This document shows, in pieces, positions 32,984-41,986 of a stretch of DNA of 64,000 bases. Made by a program: the position numbers and the translations under genes. Origin of the DNA: an uncultured Bacilli bacterium. Its GTDB lineage: Bacteria > Bacillota_I > Bacilli_A > RF39 > UBA660. The stretch lies in the NCBI GenBank assembly GCA_944358445.1, contig CALVRC010000004.1:1-64000 (forward strand), in the 5' to 3' direction. Under the pieces are notes generated by a model. That model ran no database searches. It saw nothing but the letters and a program-made list of their open reading frames with translations, and was not told the DNA's origin. Position 1 is the first letter of the stretch; every line of letters starts with the position of its first letter.

Positions 32984-34042
32984 ATGGCTAAGAGAAAAAG
33001 AAATAAAAACAAAAAGAGAATAGGTATTATTATTTGTTTATTATTAGTTATTGGAGGATTTGGAGCATACTATTTTTATACACATCCTGAAGAGGTTAAA
33101 AAGTATGCGAAGAAGGTGGAGCCTGAAAAACATTTGAAAATTGTTGATGAGGATTCTAAGACAAGACCTATTGCAGTTATGATTAATAATAATCATGTAG
33201 CTTGGCCACATGCTGGACTTCAAGATGCATATTTAACTTACGAGATTTTAGCCGAAGGTGGTATTACGCGTTTAATGGCATTATTTAAAGATAAAAATAC
33301 TGAAAAAATTGGTTCTGTTAGAAGTGCAAGACCATATTATTTAGATTATGCATTAGAAAATGATGCAATTTATGTTCATTATGGGTGGAGTGATCAGGCT
33401 AAGCGAGATATTAGTTCTTTAGATGTTGATAATATTAATGGTTTAACTGCTTCTTCAGTATTTTGGAGAGATAAAACTTTAAATAAAGCAACTGAACATA
33501 CTGTATTTACTAGTATTGAAAAGATAAATGAATATGCGAAAGAAAAAGGCTATGATAGAGATACTAATAAGGATTTACTTTTAAATTATAGTGTAGATGA
33601 GATTGATTTAAGTAAGAGAGAAGATGCAATAAAAGCTGATACAGTTTTTATGAAATATTCATATTATACTAATACAAGCTATGAATATGATAGTGAAAAT
33701 ATGGTTTATAAGAGATTTATGTCAGATACTCCTCATGTTGATGCGGTAACTGATGAACAATATACTGTTAAAAATATTATTATTACTCCGATTGCTACTC
33801 ATACTTATGATTCTTATGGAAGATTAAAGTTAGATGATGTTGGTTCTGGTGAGGGGTATTTTATAACTGATGGTTATGCAATTCCTATAACTTGGTCTAA
33901 AGATAGTAGAAGTAGTCAAACGGTTTACAAAAATATGGATGGTGAAGAGATAAAAGTTAATGATGGAAATACATATATTCAGATTACTCCACCATCAGAA
34001 GAGGTTAAAATAGAAGGAATACAAGAGGAAAATGCTGAATAG
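32984..34042 (+). CDS. DUF3048-family (YerB-like) envelope protein
   Basis: 352 aa. A basic start and one membrane anchor (residues 12-29; no lipobox Cys, unlike YerB) are followed by the DUF3048 domain: RPIAVMINNNHVAWPHAGL, LTYEILAEGGITRLMALF, GSVRSARPYYLDYAL, AIYVHYGWS. The C-terminal half carries the second DUF3048 domain with the YVQITP-like end (NTYIQITPP). The family is widespread in Gram-positive bacteria and its biochemical role is unknown. GAGGG stands before the ATG. Confidence 0.93.
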   Translation: MAKRKRNKNKKRIGIIICLLLVIGGFGAYYFYTHPEEVKKYAKKVEPEKHLKIVDEDSKTRPIAVMINNNHVAWPHAGLQDAYLTYEILAEGGITRLMALFKDKNTEKIGSVRSARPYYLDYALENDAIYVHYGWSDQAKRDISSLDVDNINGLTASSVFWRDKTLNKATEHTVFTSIEKINEYAKEKGYDRDTNKDLLLNYSVDEIDLSKREDAIKADTVFMKYSYYTNTSYEYDSENMVYKRFMSDTPHVDAVTDEQYTVKNIIITPIATHTYDSYGRLKLDDVGSGEGYFITDGYAIPITWSKDSRSSQTVYKNMDGEEIKVNDGNTYIQITPPSEEVKIEGIQEENAE

Positions 34043-34050
34043 ATACCAAT

Positions 34051-34079
34051 TTGTAATTTGTTTATAAATGTGGTATACT
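34051..34079 (+). promoter_or_regulatory. Promoter of the HD-domain gene
   Basis: TTGTAA (34051-34056), 17-bp spacer, TATACT (34074-34079) with an extended TGG. Confidence 0.75.
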
Positions 34080-34106
34080 GTTTAAGTAACTTTGAGGTGA
34101 ATTATA

Positions 34107-34613
34107 ATGAGTTGTCACAAAAAAGACTTACAATATATGAGTATAGTTAATAATATTTTAGATAATGATGAATTTTTAAAAATTAAACAAATAGAACATC
34201 ATGGAATAAGTAGATATGATCATTCTTTGAAAGTATCTTATTATTCTTATAGGATTGCTAAAGCTTTACATTTGGATTATGAACAAACGGCTATTGGTGG
34301 TTTACTTCATGATTTCTTTTTAAGTCCTGAAGATAGAACACAAAAAGATCGTTTTAAGTCAGTGTTTACTCATCCAAAGCAAGCTGTTATGATGGCAAAA
34401 TCACAATTTGACCTTACTAAAAAAGAAGAGGATATGATTAGATCTCATATGTTTCCAATTAATCTATCTGTTCCTAAATATGCGGAAAGTTGGATAGTTA
34501 GTATGGTTGATAAATGTGTGGCTACAAATGAATTTGCAATTAAGTTTAGATTTAGACTGAAATATGCATATAATTTATTCTTATTATTTGCAATTAGTAT
34601 TATGAAAATTTAA
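34107..34613 (+). CDS. HD-domain phosphohydrolase
   Basis: 168 aa. An HD metal-dependent phosphohydrolase core: SRYDHSLKVSYYSYRIAK (first His), LLHDFFLSP (HD pair), MIRSHMFP and the last Asp in VSMVDKCVA. The substrate is unknown; short HD proteins of this kind act on nucleotides. GAGGTGAATTATA precedes ATG 34107. Terminator and tRNA-Arg follow. Confidence 0.88.
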   Translation: MSCHKKDLQYMSIVNNILDNDEFLKIKQIEHHGISRYDHSLKVSYYSYRIAKALHLDYEQTAIGGLLHDFFLSPEDRTQKDRFKSVFTHPKQAVMMAKSQFDLTKKEEDMIRSHMFPINLSVPKYAESWIVSMVDKCVATNEFAIKFRFRLKYAYNLFLLFAISIMKI

Positions 34614-34614
34614 T

Positions 34615-34641
34615 AGGGTCTTTATAAATGACTCTTTTTTT
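34615..34641 (+). terminator. Terminator of the HD-domain gene
   Basis: AGGGTC pairs with GACTCT (one G-U pair), 9-base loop, then seven Ts. Confidence 0.75.
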
Positions 34642-34649
34642 GTTATAAT
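34621..34649 (+). promoter_or_regulatory. Promoter of tRNA-Arg
   Basis: TATAAT (34644-34649) about 10 bases before the tRNA, with TTTATA (34621-34626) at 17 bp, inside the preceding terminator. Confidence 0.6.
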
Positions 34650-34658
34650 TAGATTGTT

Positions 34659-34735
34659 GTCCTTGTAGCTCAGCAGGATAGAGCAACCGCCTCCTAAGCG
34701 GTAGGTCGGCAGTTCGAATCTGCCCAGGGACGCCA
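34659..34735 (+). tRNA. tRNA-Arg (anticodon CCT)
   Basis: Acceptor GTCCTTG with CAGGGAC; D-arm AGCTCAGCAGGATAGAGCA; anticodon stem ACCGC/GCGGT with loop CTCCTAA, so CCT reading AGG; T-loop AGTTCGAATCT; CCA encoded. Confidence 0.95.
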
Positions 34736-34748
34736 TTTTATGTATTAG

Positions 34749-34772
34749 ACTGATTTTATATCAGTTTTTTTC
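34749..34772 (+). terminator. Terminator of tRNA-Arg
   Basis: ACTGAT and ATCAGT around a 5-base loop, followed by seven Ts. Confidence 0.8.
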
Positions 34773-34816
34773 TTATAAAGTTTTAAAATTGGTTCATTAT
34801 AATATTGGTGATAAGA

Positions 34817-36205
34817 ATGAAGGCAAAATCAATTTGGCAAGATAATTTGAGTTTTGATGGAATTAAACTTGATAAAAACATTGATGTGGATGTATTAATT
34901 ATTGGTGGAGGAATGACTGGACTTAGTACGGCTTATCATTTAAATGATTCTAATTTAAAAGTAGCTTTAGTTGACAGTAATTCTATTTTAGAGTCAGTAA
35001 CGACAAAGTCGACAGGAAAGATTACTTTTTTACAGGATGTTTTAATAAATATTGATGATGATTATTTAGATAAATATGTTCAAAGTCAGATTTTAGCTTG
35101 TAATTTATTGGAAGATATTATTAATATAAATAATATTGAGTGCGATTATACGAAAGTTAAACATCGTTTGTGTTCTAATGAAAAAATTTATAAATTAGAA
35201 AATTTATATAATAAGATAAAAAAATATGGAGTAGTATTTGAGGACAATTATATAGAGGCTGAAAGTGCGGTGTTTAATCCCGGTAAGTATTTGTATGGGT
35301 TAAAGAAATGCTGTAAAGGTGTTAGTATTTATGAAAATACTAGAGCTTATGAAATTTTAAAAGATGGTGAGACATTTATAGTTAAAACAAACTGTGGTGA
35401 TATTAGGTGTAAAGATATTGTGCTGGCGACACATTATATTTCTTTTTTCAAACCTTTCTTTTTACCAATAAGGTCTTATTTAGAAAAATCTTATTTGTGT
35501 GCGGTTAAAACTGATAAAATAGATGATATTTGCGGGATATCAATAGATGATGATGTTATTGCATATAGGTATTATAAGGATTATTATATTTATTTATCAG
35601 AGTGCAAGAATACTAGTAATTTAAATTCAGATGAATCTTTTAAAAAAATGGTTAGAAATTTTGATGATGTTAGTTATGTATGGTCTAATAAGGATATTAT
35701 GACAGTTGATAGCATGCCTTATATAGGGGAAATTATTCCTCATGTTTTTTGCGGAACTGGTTATAATACTTGGGGTATGACTAATGGTACTTTAGCTGGT
35801 AAAATTATAAGTGGTTTGATTTTAAATAATAATAATGAATATGAATTTTTAAACTTTAATAGAATGATTAATATTAAAAATTATATTAAATTTCCAATGA
35901 TTATAAATAATACTTTAGCTTCTTTTTTTAAGACTAAGTTAATTAAGCCTAAAGAAAAAGATGTTTTTTACAAAGTGATTAATGGTAATAGTGTGGCTAT
36001 TTATAATGATGGTAATAGTGTTCATGCCGTTTATAATAGATGTCCACATTTAAAGTGTGGAGTAGTTTTTAATAAGACTGAAAATATTTGGGAATGTCCT
36101 TGTCATGGTTCAAAATTTGATATTGATGGGAAGTGTATAGAGGGACCAAGTAATTTTGATATTAAATATAAGGGAAATTTAGATGATATATTAGAAAATG
36201 AATAG
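34817..36205 (+). CDS. FAD-dependent oxidoreductase with C-terminal Rieske domain
   Basis: 462 aa. A Rossmann FAD-binding motif (DVLIIGGGMTGLSTAYHL) opens a DAO-type oxidoreductase that runs to about residue 350 (PYIGEIIPHVFCGTGYNTWGMTNG). A Rieske [2Fe-2S] domain ends the protein: CPHLKCG and WECPCHGSKFD supply the two Cys and two His ligands. This fusion occurs in B. subtilis YhfW and relatives; the substrate is unknown. GGTGAT precedes ATG 34817; a TATAAT at 34798-34803 leaves only a very short leader. Convergent with the LCP gene. Confidence 0.9.
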   Translation: MKAKSIWQDNLSFDGIKLDKNIDVDVLIIGGGMTGLSTAYHLNDSNLKVALVDSNSILESVTTKSTGKITFLQDVLINIDDDYLDKYVQSQILACNLLEDIININNIECDYTKVKHRLCSNEKIYKLENLYNKIKKYGVVFEDNYIEAESAVFNPGKYLYGLKKCCKGVSIYENTRAYEILKDGETFIVKTNCGDIRCKDIVLATHYISFFKPFFLPIRSYLEKSYLCAVKTDKIDDICGISIDDDVIAYRYYKDYYIYLSECKNTSNLNSDESFKKMVRNFDDVSYVWSNKDIMTVDSMPYIGEIIPHVFCGTGYNTWGMTNGTLAGKIISGLILNNNNEYEFLNFNRMINIKNYIKFPMIINNTLASFFKTKLIKPKEKDVFYKVINGNSVAIYNDGNSVHAVYNRCPHLKCGVVFNKTENIWECPCHGSKFDIDGKCIEGPSNFDIKYKGNLDDILENE

Positions 36206-36238
36206 TGTTGGTGTTTTTTACGCATCAACACTATTCAT
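36198..36238. terminator. Strong hairpin between convergent genes
   Basis: A 16-bp stem (36198-36213 with 36223-36238, one G-U pair). T-runs after it are poor on both strands, so it is a probable but unusual terminator for the two convergent genes. Confidence 0.6.
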
Positions 36239-36264
36239 AATACAACCGAGAATTATTTCAAACT

Positions 36265-37680
36265 TTATTTTAAAGTTTCATTTATTTTTTTTGTAGCATT
36301 TGATATATCCGTTTTATTAGGAATCATTACATATGTTTTGATAGTTGGCATTGAATATGTTTCTTTTTTACTACCACTACCACTTACGGAAGAGGATTCA
36401 AAGTTCCATGGTGTCATATCATTCAATTGGTTTTTAATTAATTTTTTTATGTAATTACTAGGTATATCTGTAATATATAATTTATTTATTGAATTTAATA
36501 TTTGGTTATATTTTAATAAAATAGTTTTATCATTTGTTATTTTTTCTATGATGGCTTTTAATACTTGTTGACCATTTAAAATTCTTTGATTATCTCCATT
36601 ACTATAAGCGTATCTTTCTCTAACATAGCTTAAAGCTTGTGCTCCATTAAAATGATTTATTCCTTTAATGACATTTGTAACTTCCGCGCCACCATCTCCA
36701 CAATGGCTTCTAAAAGCTTTATCACTATAAATGTCTACACCTCCAACTAAGTCGACAATTGTAATTACTGAATCAAAGTTAACTTTGATTGAGTAATCAA
36801 TATTTATATCTAATAAGTTTTCTATGGTTTGGATAGTAGTATCTAATCCATAAATACCACTATGAGTTAGTTTATCATATAAACCTGGGCGGTTGGCTAA
36901 AGGAACATAGTAATCTCTAGGAATACTAGTCATTAAAATGGTTTTAGTTCTAGGGTTTATAGTTAAAATTAAATTAAAATCACTTCTAGATTTATTGTAT
37001 AATCCATAGTTTCTAGAGTCGCTACCAGAAATGTAAATATTTATAGGTTCTAAATTGTCTTTTTCATTATATTTTTTCTGAATTGTTTTTTTTATATTAA
37101 AACTATAAATCGGTGTTATTTTTTCATTTAAATCTGGATACATTTCTTCTAATATACTTATATAACCTGTATCTAAAATTAAAGCATCACTATTATTGTT
37201 TAATGAATCATAGGCATCAATTAAACTATTATATTCTTTGGCAGAAAAAATAATCTTTTCGTTTAATTTGTTTAAACTTTCTTGATACTGAGTATCAATA
37301 TTTAAATAACTAATGTTTTTATTTTTTAATTCATTAACTTTTGTGTATTTGTCTTTTTGAACATATACGTTATAATGTGTTACTTCATAGTTGTTATTTT
37401 CAAATGATGTGCTAAAGAAACTTGATGTAGTAGTAGTTATATAGATACAAATAACTAAAGCTATTGTGGTAATTATATATATCATTATACCAATAATTTT
37501 TGAACATTTTTTTTTAATCAATAAACATATACTAGTTATTATGTATAATAAAATAGGAGTTAGTATTATTAAATAGAAATATTTATTTGGTAGTAAATTT
37601 AAATCTATTATATTTTTGATAAACCATGTGTATAAAGCAATGGTAATAAGAATTATAAAAAAAATTATTTTCTTTTTCAT
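36265..37680 (-). CDS. LytR-CpsA-Psr (LCP) family polymer ligase
   Basis: 471 aa. Several N-terminal membrane helices (about residues 5-23, 33-54, 62-81) lead to an accessory extracellular region and then the LCP catalytic domain: NIYISGSDSRN, RSDFNLILTINPRTKTILMTSIPRDYYVP, VDLVGGVDIYSD and GAQALSYVRERYAYSNGD with the lipid-phosphate-binding Asp and Arg residues. LCP enzymes move polysaccharide or teichoic acid from undecaprenyl phosphate to peptidoglycan. The long membrane/accessory part is like streptococcal CpsA. It is divergent from the polysaccharide operon, a natural partner. The C-terminal tail is Ser/Gly-rich (SSSVSGSGSKK). Confidence 0.93.
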   Translation of the reverse strand: MKKKIIFFIILITIALYTWFIKNIIDLNLLPNKYFYLIILTPILLYIITSICLLIKKKCSKIIGIMIYIITTIALVICIYITTTTSSFFSTSFENNNYEVTHYNVYVQKDKYTKVNELKNKNISYLNIDTQYQESLNKLNEKIIFSAKEYNSLIDAYDSLNNNSDALILDTGYISILEEMYPDLNEKITPIYSFNIKKTIQKKYNEKDNLEPINIYISGSDSRNYGLYNKSRSDFNLILTINPRTKTILMTSIPRDYYVPLANRPGLYDKLTHSGIYGLDTTIQTIENLLDINIDYSIKVNFDSVITIVDLVGGVDIYSDKAFRSHCGDGGAEVTNVIKGINHFNGAQALSYVRERYAYSNGDNQRILNGQQVLKAIIEKITNDKTILLKYNQILNSINKLYITDIPSNYIKKLIKNQLNDMTPWNFESSSVSGSGSKKETYSMPTIKTYVMIPNKTDISNATKKINETLK

Positions 37681-37722
37681 ATATAATCATCCTTTTATAT
37701 AGTTTCCCTTTTTGGGTTTTAT

Positions 37723-37751
37723 ATTATAGCGTATTTTTTTAAAAATGCCAA
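37723..37751 (-). promoter_or_regulatory. Promoter of the LCP gene
   Basis: Minus strand: TTGGCA (37751-37746), 17-bp spacer, TATAAT (37728-37723). Confidence 0.8.
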
Positions 37752-37767
37752 ATTTAGTGATTGTATT

Positions 37768-37807
37768 TTGACATTTTAGATAATGTGTGTTAGAATACGC
37801 ATTATCT
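37768..37807 (+). promoter_or_regulatory. Promoter and palindromic operator of the polysaccharide operon
   Basis: TTGACA (37768-37773), 17-bp spacer, TAGAAT (37791-37796). Inverted arms of 11 bp (37778-37788 with 37797-37807, one mismatch) surround the -10 box, which sits exactly in the spacer between the arms. Blocking by a dimeric repressor is the likely reading. Confidence 0.75.
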
Positions 37808-37823
37808 TTTTGAGGGGGATTAT

Positions 37824-39377
37824 ATGAGAGAATTTAGTTTGTTGGATGTCATTAAGTATTACATCCGAAAGATTTGGATAGTTGTTGTTACTTCTTTTTT
37901 TGCATTTTTGATGGGTTACTTTTATGTTAATGAGTATTTTACACCTATGTATGAAGAGTCGGCTACGATAATTTTAGGTAAAAGTAAAGGTGATAAAACT
38001 GAAAGTGAAATGTCATATTCGACAATTACGTTATATGACAGTTTAGTTAATAACTATTTACAATTATTAGAAAGTAATAAATTATTTTATGAAGTCGGCA
38101 AGAATTTAAATTTGAATTATTCAGAATCTGAACTTTCGAACATGGTTGAATATTCAGTAGGGGATACATCACAAACGATAACAGTTTCTGTAAAAAATTC
38201 TGATGATAAAGAAGCTGTTAAAATATGTAATGAGATTATTAATGTATTGAAAGACTATGTGTACGATATTTATGGTTTAGATAATATTATGATTGTTGAT
38301 AATGCTGTGGCTACATTTAATTTGGTTTATAGTAAAAATACAATAATTATATATTTTGTTGTGGCTTCTGTTATAGTATCTAGTTTTATTATTGTTTTGA
38401 AATATATTTTTAGTAATAATCCAATTAAAAAAAGAAAAAAAATCGAAAAAATAAACTATTCTATTTTAGGGAAAGTTAAACAGATAATATATCCGAGAGA
38501 TTATACACTTGCTGCAGATATTAGCGTGAGTGAAAAGAATAGTTTTAGAAATATTCGTGTTAGTTTGATGAATGAAATTAATGATAATAAAGTTATTATG
38601 ATTTCAAGTTTAAATAGGAATAGTACAAAAAGTTATGTAGTGTATAATTTAGCTCAAGCAATACAAAAGACTGATAAAGAGGTTTTGGTTATTGATGCTA
38701 ATGGTAGGGATGGTTTAATCACCAAAACATTTTTAAGCGGGAAAAAAGGACTTTTGGATATATTAGATAATCAAGGTACTATTGATGAAGTTAAAACTAA
38801 TATTCATGGCGTGGATATTATTCCTTTAGGTGATAAGGATAAATTAGATTTAATTTCATCTATTCAATTTGAAAATTTGATTGATACTTTAAAAGATGAA
38901 TATGATTATATTTTTGTGGAAGGTCCATGTTTTAAAAACAATTTTGAACCTGTTTCTATTTTAAAAATTACTGATGCGACAATTATAATTAGTAAATTTA
39001 TAATTAATAATAAAAATTTAAACTATCTTATGAATAAAATTGATGAAAATAGTAATTCTTTATTAGGAGTAATTCTAGTTCGTAAAAAGAAAAAAATAGA
39101 TTTAAAAGCGAAAATAAGATTAATGAGAGATAAGGTCAAAAAAATTGGATTATTTAAAGATAAGAAAAAAATAAAAAAAACGGTAAAAGTTAAACAAGAT
39201 GATGTAGAGGAAAATAAAAAAATAGTGACTAAAGCTACAAACAAAAAGAAAGTAGCTTCTAAGAAACAGTCTACTGTCAAGAAAGAAGATAAGAAAAATA
39301 CAGGCAGTAAGAAAGTTGCATCAAAAAAGTCATCTAAAGATACTAAGAAAACTACTAGTAAGGTTAAAAAATCTTAA
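37824..39377 (+). CDS. Wzz-type chain-length protein fused to degenerate BY-kinase
   Basis: 517 aa. The N-terminal Wzz domain has helices at residues 17-34 and 171-195. A tyrosine-kinase-like ATPase fold follows from about 238 (SFRNIRVSLM matches the usual start). Its P-loop is abnormal: SLNRNSTKS (262-270) stands where family members have a G-E-G-K-S/T motif. Walker A' is VLVIDANGRDG and Walker B is YDYIFVEGP, with Glu for Asp. Residues 415-517 are a Lys/Ser/Thr tail with no Tyr cluster. It should set polymer length, but autophosphorylation looks unlikely. First gene of the operon; GAGGGGG precedes the ATG. Confidence 0.88.
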   Translation: MREFSLLDVIKYYIRKIWIVVVTSFFAFLMGYFYVNEYFTPMYEESATIILGKSKGDKTESEMSYSTITLYDSLVNNYLQLLESNKLFYEVGKNLNLNYSESELSNMVEYSVGDTSQTITVSVKNSDDKEAVKICNEIINVLKDYVYDIYGLDNIMIVDNAVATFNLVYSKNTIIIYFVVASVIVSSFIIVLKYIFSNNPIKKRKKIEKINYSILGKVKQIIYPRDYTLAADISVSEKNSFRNIRVSLMNEINDNKVIMISSLNRNSTKSYVVYNLAQAIQKTDKEVLVIDANGRDGLITKTFLSGKKGLLDILDNQGTIDEVKTNIHGVDIIPLGDKDKLDLISSIQFENLIDTLKDEYDYIFVEGPCFKNNFEPVSILKITDATIIISKFIINNKNLNYLMNKIDENSNSLLGVILVRKKKKIDLKAKIRLMRDKVKKIGLFKDKKKIKKTVKVKQDDVEENKKIVTKATNKKKVASKKQSTVKKEDKKNTGSKKVASKKSSKDTKKTTSKVKKS

Positions 39378-39437
39378 ATTATATAAAACTTTTTAAAATG
39401 GTAAAAAGGGGTAATGCTTTTGTGGGGAGTGTAGTTT

Positions 39438-40076
39438 ATGAAATATCATTTTAAAAAGAAAAAAGGGAGAAAAGTTTACAATTTAGTTAAAAGAATATTT
39501 GATATTGTTATGGCATTATTTGCGCTTTTAATATTGTTACCGGTTTTTATAATAATTGCTATATTAATTAAATCGGATGATGGTGGACCGATATTTTATA
39601 AGCATAAAAGAGTTGGTAAAAACGGAAAAAGTATATATGTGTATAAATTTAGAAGTATGGCTGTGAATGCTGATGAGATATTTAGTCATTTTACTGAAGA
39701 ACAAATAAAAGAGTTTGAAAAATATTATAAACTAGAAAATGATCCGAGAATTACTAGAATAGGTGATTTTTTAAGAAAGAATTCTTTAGATGAATTACCT
39801 CAATTTTTAAACATATTAAAAGGAGATATGTCTTTTGTTGGCCCAAGACCTGTAGTTTCAAAAGAACTTAATAAATTTGGAGATAATCAAGATTTACTTT
39901 TAAGTATAAAACCAGGTCTTACGGGTTGGTGGGCTTGTAGTGGTCGTAGTGATACTTCTTATGAACAACGTGTTGATTTGGAAATATATTATGTGAATAA
40001 TTATTGCGCTAAATTAGACTTTCTTTGTTTAGTAAAAACTATTGGGGCAGTTATAGAGAGAAAAGGTGCAAAATGA
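39438..40076 (+). CDS. Undecaprenyl-phosphate sugar phosphotransferase
   Basis: 212 aa, the catalytic-core-only size of monotopic phosphoglycosyltransferases. It starts polysaccharide repeat synthesis by moving a sugar phosphate from a UDP-sugar to undecaprenyl phosphate at the inner face of the membrane. Visible: re-entrant helix with KRIFDIVMALFALLILLPVF, substrate motif YKFRSM with the following acidic pair, NSLDELPQFLNILKGDMSFVGPRP, and KPGLTGWWACSGR. GGGGAG precedes the ATG. It overlaps the next glycosyltransferase (ATGA). Confidence 0.93.
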   Translation: MKYHFKKKKGRKVYNLVKRIFDIVMALFALLILLPVFIIIAILIKSDDGGPIFYKHKRVGKNGKSIYVYKFRSMAVNADEIFSHFTEEQIKEFEKYYKLENDPRITRIGDFLRKNSLDELPQFLNILKGDMSFVGPRPVVSKELNKFGDNQDLLLSIKPGLTGWWACSGRSDTSYEQRVDLEIYYVNNYCAKLDFLCLVKTIGAVIERKGAK

Positions 40077-40891
40077 AATATAGTGTATTAATGTCAGTTT
40101 ATAAGAATGATAATTATGAGTGGTTGGAAGAGGCTATTATAAGTATAATGAATCAGACCGTAAAAACAGATGATTTTGTGATTGTAGAAGATGGTCCTAT
40201 TACTTCAGAGTTAGAAAGTGTTATTGATAAGTATAAGGAAAAATTACCTATTAAAGTAGTTAGTTTAGAAAAAAATATGGGACTTGGAGTTGCTTTAAAT
40301 AAAGGAGTTCTAGCTTGTAAAAATTCATTAATTGCGAGAATTGATTCTGATGATATTAGTGCCAGTGATAGAATGGAAAAACAACTTCAAGTATTTATGG
40401 AAAACGATAATTTATCGATTTGTGGTACACTAGCTAAAGAATTTACTAATAATATTAATAATGTTGTATCTCTCGCAACTTTTCCTTTGACTAGTGCAGA
40501 TATAAAAAATTATGCTAGAAAAAGAAATCCTTTTTGTCATCCATCAGTGATGTTTAAAAAAGAAGATGTTTTAGCTGTAGGTAATTATCGTAGTTTTCAT
40601 CTTTGTGAAGATTATGATTTATGGGTTAGAATGATTATGGCTGGTATGGAATGTGTAAATATAAATGAGTATTTACATTATTGGAGAATTAGTGATGATT
40701 TTTATAAAAGAAGAAGCGGAATTAAGTATTTAAAATCTATTTTGAGATTTTTAAAATTGCAATATCAAAATGAGTTTTTATCGGCAGGTGAATATTATAA
40801 GTCTGTTGTTATTAGATCTATTGTTTATTTAATGCCTAATTTTTTAAGAAGTTTTATTTACAAGACATTTTTAAGAAAGAAGGCACTATAA
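40073..40891 (+). CDS. Family 2 glycosyltransferase
   Basis: 272 aa, GT-A fold. It begins MKYSVLMSVYKNDNYEWLEEAI, with the DxD-type motif in ARIDSDDISASDRM and the acceptor motif NPFCHPSVMFKKE, then CEDYDLWVRM with the catalytic base. Adds a sugar to the lipid-linked repeat. The ATG at 40073 is fixed by AAAAGGTG and by the 4-base ATGA overlap with the preceding gene; a longer frame reaching back to 40025 lacks a ribosome site. Donor and acceptor unknown. Confidence 0.92.
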   Translation: MKYSVLMSVYKNDNYEWLEEAIISIMNQTVKTDDFVIVEDGPITSELESVIDKYKEKLPIKVVSLEKNMGLGVALNKGVLACKNSLIARIDSDDISASDRMEKQLQVFMENDNLSICGTLAKEFTNNINNVVSLATFPLTSADIKNYARKRNPFCHPSVMFKKEDVLAVGNYRSFHLCEDYDLWVRMIMAGMECVNINEYLHYWRISDDFYKRRSGIKYLKSILRFLKLQYQNEFLSAGEYYKSVVIRSIVYLMPNFLRSFIYKTFLRKKAL

Positions 40892-41982
40892 TGGAGACAA
40901 TAAAAGTATTACATGTAGTACCTAATATGCAGGCTGGTGGACTTGAAACTTTGCTTATGAATATTATGAGAAATATCAACCGTGATAAGATTCAGTTTGA
41001 TTTTTTAGTTCATTATAAAGAGCGAAAATTTTATGATGATGAAATTGAACAATTAGGCGGAAAAATATATTGTTTTTCTGTTAGAGAAGATTCTAATTTT
41101 TTAAAGTATATTTGGCAGTTAAATAAATTTTTTAAGACCCATAAGGAATATAAGATTGTCCATTGCCATATGCCAAGTGTTGGATTTTTAGTTTTGTTGA
41201 TTGCAAAAATTCATGGAGTAAAGGTAAGAGTTGCTCATTCACATAACAATAGTTGTGAAAATACTTTAAAGGGTAGAATAAAACGTTTTTTAATTCAGTT
41301 TGAAAAATATTTAAGTACAGATAATTTTGCTTGTTCTAATGATGCAGGTAAGTTCTTATTTGGAAATAGGAAGTTTACTGTCTTACCTAATGCGATAGAC
41401 TTAGACAGGTTTAAATTTAATGGTGCTAAAAGAAAACAAATTAGAAATGAACTTGGTATTGATGATGATACAATGGTGATTGGTCATGTTGGTAGGTTTT
41501 GTGAACAAAAAAATCACAACAAATTAATCGACATATTTTATAATTATCAAAAAACTAATGAAAATAGTGTATTAGTTTTAGTGGGTGAAGGTGAACTACT
41601 TGAAAGTATAAAAGAAAAATGTAGAAATTTGAATATAGATAACAAGGTTAAGTTTTTAGGAATAAGAAAAGATACGGACTTTTTATATTCTGCATTTGAT
41701 GCATTTGTTTTTCCTTCATTATTTGAAGGTTTGGGTATTGTTTTGATTGAAGCTCAAATGAGTGGGTTAAAGTGTTATACTACGGATGTTTTTGTATCAA
41801 AAGAAGCATTAATTAGTGATAGATTAACTTATTTAAAACAAGATGATAAAAGATGGGATACAAAAATAGCAAAAGATAATAAGTATGACCGAATTAATGT
41901 GAAATTTAATGATAATAAAAATAATTATGACATTAAAACTCTTTGTCAGAGATTAGAAAGATTTTATTTGAAAGGTAAATAG
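40891..41982 (+). CDS. Family 4 glycosyltransferase
   Basis: 363 aa, GT-B fold retaining enzyme. N-terminal LHVVPNMQAGGLETLLMNIM with the Gly-rich acceptor loop; C-terminal GHVGRFCEQKNHNKLIDIF and FPSLFEGLGIVLIEAQMSG, the E-x7-E donor site. The last part resembles EpsF-like capsule enzymes. Start and upstream stop overlap by one base (TAATG), so it is coupled within the operon. Confidence 0.93.
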   Translation: METIKVLHVVPNMQAGGLETLLMNIMRNINRDKIQFDFLVHYKERKFYDDEIEQLGGKIYCFSVREDSNFLKYIWQLNKFFKTHKEYKIVHCHMPSVGFLVLLIAKIHGVKVRVAHSHNNSCENTLKGRIKRFLIQFEKYLSTDNFACSNDAGKFLFGNRKFTVLPNAIDLDRFKFNGAKRKQIRNELGIDDDTMVIGHVGRFCEQKNHNKLIDIFYNYQKTNENSVLVLVGEGELLESIKEKCRNLNIDNKVKFLGIRKDTDFLYSAFDAFVFPSLFEGLGIVLIEAQMSGLKCYTTDVFVSKEALISDRLTYLKQDDKRWDTKIAKDNKYDRINVKFNDNKNNYDIKTLCQRLERFYLKGK

Positions 41983-41986
41983 GAAA

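Noticed and set aside
34107-34613. HD protein as a second Rel-type (p)ppGpp hydrolase
   Set aside because: It lacks the ED motif and TGS or synthetase parts of Rel enzymes; only a generic HD core is visible.
39388-39407. CTTTTT...AAAAAG hairpin between the first two polysaccharide genes as a terminator
   Set aside because: The T-rich arm is on the wrong side for termination on the plus strand and the operon continues.
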